From Mesorhizobium_K marinum (GTDB taxonomy: Bacteria > Pseudomonadota > Alphaproteobacteria > Rhizobiales > Rhizobiaceae): DNA of 64,000 bases. The notes under the pieces are model-generated. The model made no database searches. It was not told the DNA's origin and was given only the letters and a program-made list of their open reading frames with translations. The position numbers were made by a program, and so were the translations under genes. The stretch lies in the NCBI RefSeq assembly GCF_040813715.1, contig NZ_JBFOCH010000001.1. The stretch is one strand, 5' to 3'. Of this stretch, positions 37,041-46,900 are shown in pieces (the first letter of the stretch is position 1; the number at the start of each line of letters is the position of its first letter).

Positions 37041-38326
37041 CCCTCTCCCCCGGTTTCCGGCTTGCCGGCCTTCTTCGCCGCCGCCTTCTTCGGCGCGGCC
37101 TTCTTCGGCGCGGCTTCCGCCGCATCCGTGGCCGGATCGTCGCCGCGGTTCTGGCCCGGCACGATCGCCTTCGGCTTTTCAGCCGGCGCGGCCGCGACAT
37201 TGGCGAAGGCCGAATGCACCACCTTGCCGCCGTCCGTCAGCATGGTCGCCTTGACCAGTTCGTCCTCGCGATTCACCGCGAAGGTCTTGGTCGACTTGTC
37301 GACCATGGTCTCGACGAAGGCGTAGAGGTTCTTGGCGTAGAGCAGCGATGCGGACGCGGCGACGCGGCCGGGCACGTTGAGATGGCCGACGATCTTCACG
37401 CCGTTGGCGGCGGTCACCACCTTGCCGGCTTCGGCGCCCTCGACATTGCCGCCACGCTCCACCGCGAGGTCGACCAGCACCGAACCCGGCTTCATCGAGG
37501 CCACCATCGCGGCCGACACCAGCTTCGGGGCCGGACGGCCCGGGATCAGCGCGGTCGTAATGACGATGTCCTGCTTGGCGATGTGCTCTGCGGTAAGCGC
37601 CGCCTGCTTCGCCTGATACTCCTTGGACATCTCCTTGGCGTAGCCGCCGGCGGTCTCGGCCGCCTTGAATTCATCGTCCTCGACCGCCAGGAACTTCGCG
37701 CCGAGCGACTGCACCTGTTCCTTCACTGCCGGGCGCACATCGGTCGCCGTCACGACCGCGCCGAGGCGGCGCGCCGTGGCGATGGCCTGCAGGCCGGCAA
37801 CCCCGACGCCCATGATGAAGACCTTGGCGGCGGGCACCGTGCCGGCCGCCGTCATCATCATCGGCAGCGCCCGGTCATATTCGCCGGCGCCGTCGATCAC
37901 CGCCTGGTACCCGGCGAGATTGGCCTGGGACGAAAGCACGTCCATCGACTGCGCCCTGGAGATGCGCGGCATGAACTCCATCGCGAAGGCCGTCACCCCG
38001 GCGCCGGCCATCGCGGCGACCGCTGCTTCGTTGCCGTAGGGGTCCATGGTGGCGATCACCGCCGCGCCCGGCTTGTAGCCCTTGAGCTCCGCCTCGGTCG
38101 GGCGGCGCACCTTCAGCACCAGATCGGCGCGCCCGGCATCCGACGCCTTGCCTATCGAGCCGCCGGCCTTCACGAACTCTTCGTCGGTGATGCGCGAGCC
38201 GAGCCCGGCGCCGGCTTCAACGACAACATCGAGACCGAGGCCGGCAAGCCGCTTGACCGTTTCCGGCGAAGCGGCGACACGCGGCTCGCCCGCGATTTCT
38301 TTCGGGATGAATACGACTTGGCCCAC
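37037..38326 (-). CDS. pntAA: NAD(P) transhydrogenase alpha-1 (NAD-binding) subunit with Lys/Ala-rich tail
   Basis: 429 residues from GTG at 38326 (Gly-Gln-Val-Val-Phe-Ile-Pro-Lys-Glu follows), with AGGAG upstream. Domain I features: RVAASPETVKRLAGLG, GVGVAGLQAIATARRLGAVV (NAD-binding), and IPGRPAPKLV. The family usually ends near 380 residues; here about 50 more residues form a Pro/Ala then Lys/Ala-rich tail (APKKAAPKKAAAKKAGK) resembling a histone-H1-type sequence. First gene of pntAA-pntAB-pntB. Confidence 0.94.
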   Translation of the reverse strand: MGQVVFIPKEIAGEPRVAASPETVKRLAGLGLDVVVEAGAGLGSRITDEEFVKAGGSIGKASDAGRADLVLKVRRPTEAELKGYKPGAAVIATMDPYGNEAAVAAMAGAGVTAFAMEFMPRISRAQSMDVLSSQANLAGYQAVIDGAGEYDRALPMMMTAAGTVPAAKVFIMGVGVAGLQAIATARRLGAVVTATDVRPAVKEQVQSLGAKFLAVEDDEFKAAETAGGYAKEMSKEYQAKQAALTAEHIAKQDIVITTALIPGRPAPKLVSAAMVASMKPGSVLVDLAVERGGNVEGAEAGKVVTAANGVKIVGHLNVPGRVAASASLLYAKNLYAFVETMVDKSTKTFAVNREDELVKATMLTDGGKVVHSAFANVAAAPAEKPKAIVPGQNRGDDPATDAAEAAPKKAAPKKAAAKKAGKPETGGEG

Positions 38327-38405
38327 CGCGCCACTCCTTTCGGCTGAAACCCCGCGCCCAAGGGCGGCCGATGCCGCCCCCGACAAGACCCAGGCTTCGG
38401 TCAGT

Positions 38406-38654
38406 TCAGGTGATGTGCGTCGGCACGTCGCGCAGGGCGAAGCTCAGCACGCCGATGACCACGATGAACAGGATGGTGGCGGAGAAGAAGCCGGCCGTGG
38501 TGAAGAAACCGAACGCCATCGCGACAAGCAACGCAACGCACGCGATCGTGCAGTATTTGGCGAGCGCGATGAACGTCTTGTAGGTTTTCTCGTGCTCGGG
38601 GTAATCCATCTGCGCGCCCGTCTCAACGGGGCCGGTCGGCGAATGGTCGGCCAT
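38406..38654 (-). CDS. aa3-type cytochrome c oxidase subunit IV
   Basis: 82 residues: a soluble N-terminus (HEKTYKTFIALAKYCTIACV) followed by hydrophobic spans covering about 30-75, the layout of bacterial aa3 oxidase subunit IV (COX4_pro_2). GAGGGATC precedes the ATG at 38654. It lies 80 bases upstream of pntAA on the same strand, an arrangement I recall from other Rhizobiales. It probably stabilises the oxidase, whose main subunits are elsewhere. Confidence 0.82.
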   Translation of the reverse strand: MADHSPTGPVETGAQMDYPEHEKTYKTFIALAKYCTIACVALLVAMAFGFFTTAGFFSATILFIVVIGVLSFALRDVPTHIT

Positions 38655-38798
38655 GTGATCCCTCCGAATAGCTGTCAGGGGCACATATCGAAAAGCTGCG
38701 CCAAGGGCAATGGCAGGATTGGTCCATCCCCTGCGACAAGTGTGTCGACGCCTTGGCTCCGGCGGCATCCGGGACGGCGGCCGTGCGGGCTCGGCGTG

Positions 38799-40106
38799 CT
38801 ATGGCGCGCAGCCGTCGTTGACGGCCCAGGGGCGGTTGGCCTCGGCATACTTCTTTGCCTCGGCCTCGACCAGCGAGACGATGACCGCCTGGTCGGCCTG
38901 CAGCAACTCCGACTGCTTGACGAATTTCGACCCGTCCCATTCGAGCATCCAGGCGCCGGAATGGCCGGTATGGTCTTCGCAGGAGGTCGCGAACGGCGCG
39001 ATCATTTCGGTGACGCCGATTTCCGCCAGCCGGGCTTCGTCGAGCTTCAGGTTCTCGAGACCCCAGCGCAGTTGCTCGGCGCTGACGATCCGGCCGTCGA
39101 AATGCTCCTGCGCCACGCGGATCGCCTCGACCGTGAACATCGAGATCAGGACGCCGCGCTGGTAGAACACCCAGTCGAATTCGCCCTCGCCGATCTCCGT
39201 CCTTTTCGGGTCGAGCACGTATTTCTTGATGTCCTGCATCGCCCGCGAGTCGGAAACCGGCGCGCTCCAGGAAAGCGACCGATAGCCCTTGGCGGCCTCG
39301 CCGACGCCTTTCAGGTCGCCGTCATGGCCCGACCACCAGATGCCGATGAACCTGTCCATCGGAAAGCCGACCTTCACCGCCTCGGTGATCGCCCCCGCGT
39401 TCATCGTACCCCAGCCCCACAAAAGCACGAGGTCGGGGTTCTCCACGCCGATACGCTGCCACTGCGCCGACTGGTTCTGCATTTCCTTGATGCCGACCGG
39501 GATCGGCACGAAGGCGAAGCCGTGCCTGTCGGCGAGCGACCGCAGGAGCGGAATCGGGTCCTCGCCATAGGGAGCATCGAGATGCAGAAGCACGATCTTC
39601 TTGCCTCTCAGGGCCTCCAGGTTGCCGTCCGAGACATATCTCAGGATCATCGAGACCCCGTCCCAGTACGACGCCGGCAGGTTGAACGCCCATTTGAAGA
39701 TCTGGCCGTCGGACACCGCGGAGAAACCGTAGCCGGGCGTCAGGATCGGAATCCTGTCGGCGTTGGACCGCGACAGGAGTTGCAGCGCGATCGCCGTCGA
39801 CCAGGGTTGCGTGACGATCCCGGTCGCCTTCGTCCTTTCGAAGCACTCGACGCCCTTGAGCAGCGAATAGCCGGTCTCGCATTCCTCATAGCCCAGCTTG
39901 ACGCCGTTGATGCCGCCGTCGCGCTCGTTGATCATCGCCATGTAGTCGCGCTGGCCGTTCATCAGCGGTGCGCCCGTGGAAGCAAATGGCCCCGACCGGT
40001 AGGACAGGTTCGGCAGGCTGAGGATATCCTCGGCAAGCGCGCCGGCCGACGCCGACATGAGCGCCAGCGCCGCCGCGACAGCGATGCGGAATGTCCTGCG
40101 GGCCAT
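38799..40106 (-). CDS. ABC transporter substrate-binding protein (branched-chain amino acid/amide type)
   Basis: 435 residues with signal peptide (FRIAVAAALALMSASAGALA). The mature protein has the Peripla_BP_6 fold: NLSYRSGPFASTGAPLMNG, INGVKLGYEECETGY, and GIVTQPWSTAIALQLL. Its permeases and ATPases are not adjacent; the only LivH-like permease in the window is 9 kb away. A solitary binding protein may share another transporter or act as a sensor. Ligand unknown. Confidence 0.85.
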   Translation of the reverse strand: MARRTFRIAVAAALALMSASAGALAEDILSLPNLSYRSGPFASTGAPLMNGQRDYMAMINERDGGINGVKLGYEECETGYSLLKGVECFERTKATGIVTQPWSTAIALQLLSRSNADRIPILTPGYGFSAVSDGQIFKWAFNLPASYWDGVSMILRYVSDGNLEALRGKKIVLLHLDAPYGEDPIPLLRSLADRHGFAFVPIPVGIKEMQNQSAQWQRIGVENPDLVLLWGWGTMNAGAITEAVKVGFPMDRFIGIWWSGHDGDLKGVGEAAKGYRSLSWSAPVSDSRAMQDIKKYVLDPKRTEIGEGEFDWVFYQRGVLISMFTVEAIRVAQEHFDGRIVSAEQLRWGLENLKLDEARLAEIGVTEMIAPFATSCEDHTGHSGAWMLEWDGSKFVKQSELLQADQAVIVSLVEAEAKKYAEANRPWAVNDGCAP

Positions 40107-40184
40107 CGGATATCTCCTGTCGCTTCAGCCTCGTCGGGCCGTCCTTACAGGATTGTCACCCGTTAGAGAATGATCCGGAAATGC

Positions 40185-40334
40185 CTATCCCGCCAGTTGC
40201 GGGAACAGGCCGAGCAGCCCGATGGCGATCAGGTAGATCGCCACGATGTAGTTGAGCAGGCGCGGCATGATCAGGATGACGACGCCCGCGATCAGCGAGA
40301 TCAGCGGCGTCAGCGGAAGGTTGCCAAGGTCCAT
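40185..40334 (-). CDS. DUF3096 small membrane protein
   Basis: 49 residues: MDLGNLPLTPLISLIAGVV then a second span with IMPRLLNYIVAIYLIAIGL. The PRLLNYIVAIYL core is the hallmark of DUF3096. Start at 40334 chosen because GAGGAG lies six bases upstream; the ATG at 40340 would put that site directly against the codon. Role unknown. Confidence 0.78.
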   Translation of the reverse strand: MDLGNLPLTPLISLIAGVVILIMPRLLNYIVAIYLIAIGLLGLFPQLAG

Positions 40335-40392
40335 GGACATCTCCTCTCGATCGTCCGGCCGCCCCTGCGGCCGGTGCGGCGCGACGTCCGAC

Positions 40393-40417
40393 AACGGTGC
40401 CGCCAGCGGAAAGTTCA
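40393..40417 (-). promoter_or_regulatory. possible EcfG-type promoter of the DUF3096 gene
   Basis: On the minus strand TGAAC (40417-40413), a 16-base spacer and CGTT (40396-40393): one mismatch from GGAAC-N16-CGTT, 59 bases before the start codon. Confidence 0.35.
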
Positions 40418-40469
40418 ATTGCCGGCAGGCGGGCGCCGCCTGTCGACGGGCCGACGGACGCCGGCCGAC

Positions 40470-41249
40470 TCAGGCCGCTTCGCGATAATATTTCGCCGTG
40501 GGGAGGATTGTCAGCGGCGGAAGCTCGCCCCTCGCCGGCTTGGCGAACAGCATGCGCTGCTCCATCGGCGTCGACTTGAAGAACGGAAAGCGCTTCAACT
40601 GGCTTTCCCTGTCCTTGTTTGCGTCCGTCCGGAACAGGATGACCCTGTTGTAGACCCCGGGATACGACCTCGGCTCGCTGATCTGCTCGGAATGGTAGAT
40701 GCGCTTGTAGAAGCCGGCATGGTCCTCGCGCACGGTCGACAGGCCGTAGGGTGCGCGGAAGTGGAAGCACGCCATCGGCGCGAGGCGAAGCACCACGTAG
40801 GGGAGCTGCGGGTAGACGCGCGTCCATTCGGGATCGGAAGCGAAGCGGCTCGGACAGATGAAGGTGTCGCCCGCATCGAGCATCGGATAGACGATGTCGC
40901 CGAACGCCTTGGACGAGGGTGACAGCGGCGTGGCGGACGTCACGTGATGGATGCGCAGCGTGCTGACCAGTTGCTGGTCGACGTAAATGCCGAAGCGATA
41001 GACGTTCGGCGTTTCGTCCAGCTCGTCGTGGATGATGTGGGAGTCGCTGTAGGGGACCATGTCGTTCGACCGGTAGGCCTTGTATCTGAGGCGATAGACG
41101 TCCTCGAGATCTTCGCCCTTGTCGCAACGACGGTATTCGGTCCGCTCGAGCAGCGACTCTACTTTGCGGACGAAAGATGACGCCTCTGGCGACGCGTTTT
41201 CACTTGTCACTCCGGAATCCGTGTCAAGTGTCACCAACTGCGCAATCAT
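40470..41249 (-). CDS. FeeM-like N-acyl amino acid synthase / acyl-homoserine-lactone-synthase-fold protein
   Basis: 259 residues. EDVYRLRYKAYRSNDMVPYSD, then VYRFGIYVDQQLVSTLRIHHV and ICPSRFASDPEWTRVYPQLP match the GNAT-related fold shared by FeeM and autoinducer synthases: an Arg-rich acceptor region, a Glu/Asp cluster and the ST-x-R-IHHV strand. GLSTVREDHAGFYKRIYHS and PFFKSTPMEQRMLFA follow. Relatives transfer long acyl chains from ACP to amino acids. Start uncertain (41249 or 41288). The AT-rich region 41289-41431 probably holds its promoter. Product unknown. Confidence 0.65.
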   Translation of the reverse strand: MIAQLVTLDTDSGVTSENASPEASSFVRKVESLLERTEYRRCDKGEDLEDVYRLRYKAYRSNDMVPYSDSHIIHDELDETPNVYRFGIYVDQQLVSTLRIHHVTSATPLSPSSKAFGDIVYPMLDAGDTFICPSRFASDPEWTRVYPQLPYVVLRLAPMACFHFRAPYGLSTVREDHAGFYKRIYHSEQISEPRSYPGVYNRVILFRTDANKDRESQLKRFPFFKSTPMEQRMLFAKPARGELPPLTILPTAKYYREAA

Positions 41250-41431
41250 GCTCGGCCCCCACGCTGCTCCGAAGAGCGTACGGTACATTCATGAAATATG
41301 TAAACTTTTAAATTCCATGAGGTGCATTTACGTCATGTTAACCTTAACAAAACGCAAATTGAGCCGAACAAGCGTAAAATGCCCTTCATTTCCTCGCGGT
41401 CAGGGGCGGATCGGAGTGCGGGAAAGCGGCT

Positions 41432-43747
41432 TCAGCTGACGGCGACGGCGCGACCGGCGTCGCGGATATCCTTGGCGAAGGGCCAGACCGTGCTCGACAT
41501 CGTGTCGATGCCCGACGCCGTCAGCGCGGCCCCGAACAGGAAGCCCTGGACGAAGTCCGGCTTGACCTGCAAGGCCAGTATCTTCAACTGCTCGAAGGTT
41601 TCCACGCCCTCGATGGTGACCGTCAGGCCGAGCGAGCGCGACAGGCTGACCGTTCCCTTCAGCAGCTCCAGCGAGCGCGAGTTCTGGCTGATGTCCATCA
41701 GGAAGCTGCGGTCGATCTTCACCTTGTCGAGCGGCAGTTTGTGCAGGTAGCTCAGGCTGGAATAGCCGGTGCCGAAGTCGTCGAGCGCGATCCGCACGCC
41801 GAGCGCCTTCAGTTCCTCGACATACTGCCGGGTGAGCGACTTGTCGTCGAGCAGCGCCGTCTCGGTCACCTCGATCTCGAGGCGATGCGGCGCCAGTCCT
41901 GACGTGGCGAGCGCGTTGCGGACCTTGTCGATGACGTCGCGGTTGCGGAAATCCTTGGCGGACAGGTTCACCGACACGCTGATCTGGTCGGCCCAGCGGA
42001 CGCACTCGCCGCAGGCCGCCTGAAGCACGAAGTGGCTGATCTCGGAGATCATGCCCATCTCTTCTGCGAGCGGAATGAAGACGGCGGGCGAGATCGGCCC
42101 GAGGTCGCGGTGCTCCCAGCGGCAGAGCGCCTCGCAGCTGGAAATGCGCATCGTGTCCATTGCCACGATCGGCTGGTAGACGACCCGCAGCGCGCCGGAC
42201 TCGATCGCCACGCGCAGGTCGGCCTTCATCAGCTGCCGGTTGCGGAACGCCTCGTCCATCGACGCCTCGAACAGCCGCCAGTCGTTCTTGCCGAGTTCCT
42301 TGGCCTTGTAGAGAGCCAGGTCGGCCTTGACGATCATGGCGTCCACATCGGTATCGCCGACCCGCGACAGGACCGCGCCGCCACTCGCCTGGACGCGCAG
42401 GGCATGTCCGGCGACGTCGATTTCGCCCTGCAGACCGGCGAAGATCCTGTCGATGATGTCCGACAGGTGACTTGCATCGTCGACATGGTCGACGAAGACC
42501 ATGAATTCGTCGCCGCCGAACCGGCTGACCTTGACGGTATCGCTCGCGAACGCCGCCAGGCGCTCCGCCACCGCGTAGATGAGCCCGTCGCCGACGGGGT
42601 GCCCGAGGGTGTCGTTGACGCTCTTGAAGTCGTCGAGGTCGAGTACGGCGAGGCCGCACAGTCGGTCGCGGCTGCCGGTGGACATGATCTCGCCGACCAG
42701 CTCGTGGAAATAGGCGCGGTTCGGCAGGCCGGTCAGGTTGTCATAGCGCGCCATCGAGCGGATCTTCTCCTCCGCATCGACGCGCTGGGTGACGTCTTCG
42801 AAGGTGATGACGCCGAGTTCCTGGCTGCCCTCTCGCGCCGAGAACTCGAAATGCTGGCCGTTCGACAGCGAAACGAGAACCTTGCGGTTCCGCCCTTCGC
42901 GCAGAGCGCGCGTCAGTTGCCCCTCGATGAAGGCGCAGTCCTTGGCCGCGAGCATTCCGCCCGCCACGCCGCGCATCAGCATCGAATGGATGGTCCGGCC
43001 GAGCAGCGCGTCGGGCGACTTGAACGACATCAGGTGCGCGGCTTCCGCATTGGCCACGACGACGCGGCCGCGCGGCCCGAGCATGACCAGCCCGTGCGAC
43101 ATCGTGTTGAGCGCGCGATTGAAGCGCTCGGCAATGCGGTTCGCCCGCTTTTCCGCGGAAATGGCGGTGAACAGCACGTCCCGGACGGTCATCGCGTAGC
43201 GGTGGATGGCGAGCAGGAACGGCGCCGAAAGCAGGCCGAGCGCGACGTGGTAGAAGTCGCCGCGCAGGATGAAGCCGAGCGACATCGGGCAGGTCAGCGA
43301 GACGATCAGGATGATCACCATGCGCGGCGAGCCGTAGTTGCGGCCGGCAATGCCGGTGGCGGTGGCCAGCGAGATGCAGACCGCGGCGATTTCCGAGAAG
43401 CTGTCCTGCGCCGTGTAGATGGCGACCAGGCTGAACGTGCCGAGCGTGACGCCGTGCATGGCGCCGTAGACGATGTAGTGGTTCTCGCGCTTGCGCGCCT
43501 CCTCGCGCGTGGTGATCGGCGGCAGCGACGCGAACCGGCGCATGTTGAGGACGCGAACGAAACCCACGGCGAGCAGGCAGATCACGATGGCGAGGAACGC
43601 CGAATTGCCGGTCTTGGCCCACACCAGGCCGATCAGCGCGGTCTGCGCCGAGATGCCAATGGCGAGCGTGAACCCGTCGCGGAAAAGGGTTTCCACGAAC
43701 GGGATATAGACGTCGTCCGGCAGCTCGTGTTTTCGTCTTGCAGTCAC
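41432..43747 (-). CDS. membrane GGDEF/EAL cyclic-di-GMP protein with PAS-like domain
   Basis: 771 residues. About six membrane spans (24-180), a PAS-like segment (about 205-330), then GGDEF (YDNLTGLPNRAYF; GGDEF at 421-425) and EAL (CEALCRWEH, EAL at 539-541; LDDFGTGYSSLSYL; VTIEGVET). Both catalytic motifs are intact, so it could make and break cyclic-di-GMP. No Arg is found at the expected RxxD inhibitory site before GGDEF. The membrane part may sense the surroundings. Stands alone; the downstream gene on the strand is the FeeM-like protein, 182 bases on. Confidence 0.92.
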   Translation of the reverse strand: MTARRKHELPDDVYIPFVETLFRDGFTLAIGISAQTALIGLVWAKTGNSAFLAIVICLLAVGFVRVLNMRRFASLPPITTREEARKRENHYIVYGAMHGVTLGTFSLVAIYTAQDSFSEIAAVCISLATATGIAGRNYGSPRMVIILIVSLTCPMSLGFILRGDFYHVALGLLSAPFLLAIHRYAMTVRDVLFTAISAEKRANRIAERFNRALNTMSHGLVMLGPRGRVVVANAEAAHLMSFKSPDALLGRTIHSMLMRGVAGGMLAAKDCAFIEGQLTRALREGRNRKVLVSLSNGQHFEFSAREGSQELGVITFEDVTQRVDAEEKIRSMARYDNLTGLPNRAYFHELVGEIMSTGSRDRLCGLAVLDLDDFKSVNDTLGHPVGDGLIYAVAERLAAFASDTVKVSRFGGDEFMVFVDHVDDASHLSDIIDRIFAGLQGEIDVAGHALRVQASGGAVLSRVGDTDVDAMIVKADLALYKAKELGKNDWRLFEASMDEAFRNRQLMKADLRVAIESGALRVVYQPIVAMDTMRISSCEALCRWEHRDLGPISPAVFIPLAEEMGMISEISHFVLQAACGECVRWADQISVSVNLSAKDFRNRDVIDKVRNALATSGLAPHRLEIEVTETALLDDKSLTRQYVEELKALGVRIALDDFGTGYSSLSYLHKLPLDKVKIDRSFLMDISQNSRSLELLKGTVSLSRSLGLTVTIEGVETFEQLKILALQVKPDFVQGFLFGAALTASGIDTMSSTVWPFAKDIRDAGRAVAVS

Positions 43748-43966
43748 GCGCGGTTCCCGACCTGGGACCCCAGCAGTGCCACAATCGCATTAAGAAAGGC
43801 TTAGAAAGCCGCCTCTTTGCCCGGGATCGAACCCGTGAAAAGCCCGGAATTCAAGGCATGACGGGCCGCCGGCGCATGCCAGGAGCCTCACTCCGCGGCC
43901 TGCAGCGNTCCCGTGAAAAGCCCGGAATTCAAAGGCATGACGGGCCGCCGGCACATGCCAGCAGCC

Positions 43967-46900
43967 TCACTCCGCGGCCTGCAGCGATGGCGAAGCCGGC
44001 GCGCCCGCCAGCCTTGCGACAAGCCGCTCCCGCTCGCCCGAGGCGGCGTCGGCGCTGCCGCGGCGGACGTGTCCGTAGCCGCGGATCAGCGAGGGAACCG
44101 AGGCGAGCGCCGCCGCCACATCGACGTTTCCGGGCTCCAGCACACGCTGGATCAGATCGAGGTCCTCCTCGTATTGCGCGAGCAGGGCGCGTTCGAAACG
44201 CCGCTCCTCGGAACGGCCGAACACGTCGAACACGGTGCCGCGCAAGCCTCGAAACACCGCGAGGACACGCATGGCCGTCATCATCCATGGCCCGAAATTC
44301 GACTTCATCGGCGTTCCGTCGGGCTTGGTGCGACCAAGGATCGGCGGGGCGAGATGGAACTCCAGCCGGTCGTAGGACTGGAACTCGCGTGAAAGCTGCC
44401 GCGCGAACGAGCCGTCCGTGTAGAGCCGGGCGACCTCGTATTCGTCCTTGATCGCCATAAGCTTGAAGAGGTTTCGCGCCGCCGCCTCGGTGATCTGCGT
44501 CGAGCCCGGCGCGACATGCGTTTCCGCCGCCTGCAGCGCGGCGATCCGGTCGGCATAGCGCCGGGCATAGCGGGCATTCTGGTAGCCGGCGAGAAACGCC
44601 TTGCGCCGGGCAATGACATCGTCGAGGCCCTGCGCCCTGTCGTCGCCCGCCGCCGCTTTCCCAACGCGTGCGGCGACGAAGTCGGGCTCATGCGCGGCGC
44701 GGCGCCCCCAGCGGAAGGCGGCGACGTTCATGGACGCCGCCTGCCCGTTGATTTCGATCGCTCGTTCGATGGCCCGCGCGGCGAGCGGCACGCCGCCGAA
44801 CTGGTAGGCGAAGCCGAGCAGGAACATGTTGGCGCCGAGCGAATTGCCGAACAGGACGGTCGCCGCGCGCGACGCGTCGACGAAATGCGCCTTCCCCTCG
44901 CCCGCGGCGGCGCGAATGGCCTTCTTCAACCGCTCGGTCGGCAGCGAGTAGTCGGCGTTGCGGGTGAACTCGCCCGGCATCACCTCGGCGGTGTTGGCGA
45001 CGAACAGCGTATGGTCCTCGCGCGTCGCGGCGAGCACCTTTCGCGCTCCCGATACGACGAGGTCGCAGCCGAGCACGAGGTCTGCCTTGCCTGCCGACAC
45101 GCGGATCGCCTGGATCTCGGCCGGGCTGCGGGCGATGCGGATATGGCTGAACACCGATCCGCCCTTCTGGGCCAGGCCTGCCATGTCGATCATGCCGCAG
45201 CCCTTGCCCTCCAGATGCGCCGCCATGCCAAGGATGGCCCCGATGGTGACGACGCCGGTGCCGCCGACGCCGTCGACGATGGAAGCCCACCCGTCGGGGC
45301 CAAGCGCATGAGGCGCCGGCTCGGGCACGCCGTCGAGCGGGTCGCCGTCGCCGGCCGCGCCTCCGGCATGGCCGAGCTTCGCGCCGTGCACCGTGACGAA
45401 GGACGGGCAGAAACCGCCGAGGCAGGAAAAGTCCTTGTTGCAGCTCGACTGATCGATCCGGCGCTTGCGCCCGAATTCCGTCTCGACGGGCTGCACGGAC
45501 ACGCAGTTCGATGCCACGCCGCAGTCGCCGCAGCCCTCGCAGACCAGTTCGTTGATGATCACCCGCCGGTCCGGATCGGGATAGTCGCCGCGCTTGCGCC
45601 GGCGGCGCTTCTCGGCAGCGCAGGTCTGGTCGTAGAGCAGGACGCTCACGCCCTTGATGTCGCGAAGTTCGCGCTGGACCCGGTCGAGATCGTCGCGATG
45701 GCTGAACGTCGCGCCCGCCGGGAACATCGTCCGGTCGTAGCGGTCGGGATCGTCGGAGACGACCGCGATGCGCCGGACGCCTTCGGCCTCGACCTGCCTC
45801 GCCACCATGTCGACGCTGAGCCCGCCGTCGTGCGGCTGGCCGCCCGTCATCGCGACGGCATCGTTGTAGAGGATCTTGTAGGTGATGTTGACGCCGGCGG
45901 CGAGCGCGAAGCGCAGCGCCAGCACGCCCGAATGGTTGTAGGTGCCGTCGCCCAGATTCTGGAAGATGTGCTCGCGCTTCGAGAACGGCGCCTGGCCCAC
46001 CCACTGCGCGCCCTCGCCGCCCATCTGGGTGAAGCCGACAGTCGACCGGTCCATCCAGAGCGCCATGAAATGGCAGCCGATGCCGGCCGCCGCGATCGAG
46101 CCGTCGGGAACCTTGGTGGACGTATTGTGCGGGCAGCCCGAACAGAAAAAAGGCGTTCGCGAACCGATGTCCTTGGTCTCGGCGAGCATCGCCTGGTACT
46201 GGCGGAGCCTGTCGACGCGCGCCGCGATCTCCTCCGAGGGGCCGATCACGTTCAGGATGCGCTCGCCGAGCGCGATGGCGATCTCGTTGGGATCGAGCGC
46301 GCCCTTGACCGGGAACAGCCATCCGCCGCGCTCGTCCTTCTTGCCGACCACGACCGGCTGCATCGCGGTCCCGTACAGGTCCTCGCGCACCTGTACTTCG
46401 ATCAGCGACCGCTTCTCCTCGACGACCACGATCATCTCGAGCCCGCGGGCGAAATCCCTGAGGTGTTCGATGTCGAGCGGCCATGGGCAACCCACCTTGA
46501 AGAGCCGCACGCCGATCGCGTTCGCCTTGGCCTCGTCGACGCCGATGTCGTCGAGCGCCTGGCGCACGTCGAGATAGCTCTTGCCGACCGTGATGATGCC
46601 GAGCTTCGCGTCACGGCCGCCCGAATAGACCGTCCGGTTCAGGCCGTTGGCCCTGACGAAGGCGGCGGCGGCGGCGCGCTTGTATTCGTGCAGCCGCGCT
46701 TCCTGTCCCAGGAAATCGATCTCGTGGCGAATGTTGAGGCCGCCGGGCGGCATGTCGAAGTCGGGGATCGTCACGCCGAAGCGGTCGAGCGACGCTTCCA
46801 CCGACGCGGTCGATTCGATGTTGTCCTTGACGCACTTGATGGCCGCCCAGGTTCCGGCGAAGCGCGAGAGCGCAAAGCCGTAGAGGCCGTATTCGATGAG

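Noticed and set aside
43821..43836. T-arm-like sequence resembling the 3' part of a tRNA on the minus strand
   Set aside because: The stem does not pair correctly around the TTCGA loop and no acceptor, D or anticodon arms can be drawn from the flanks.
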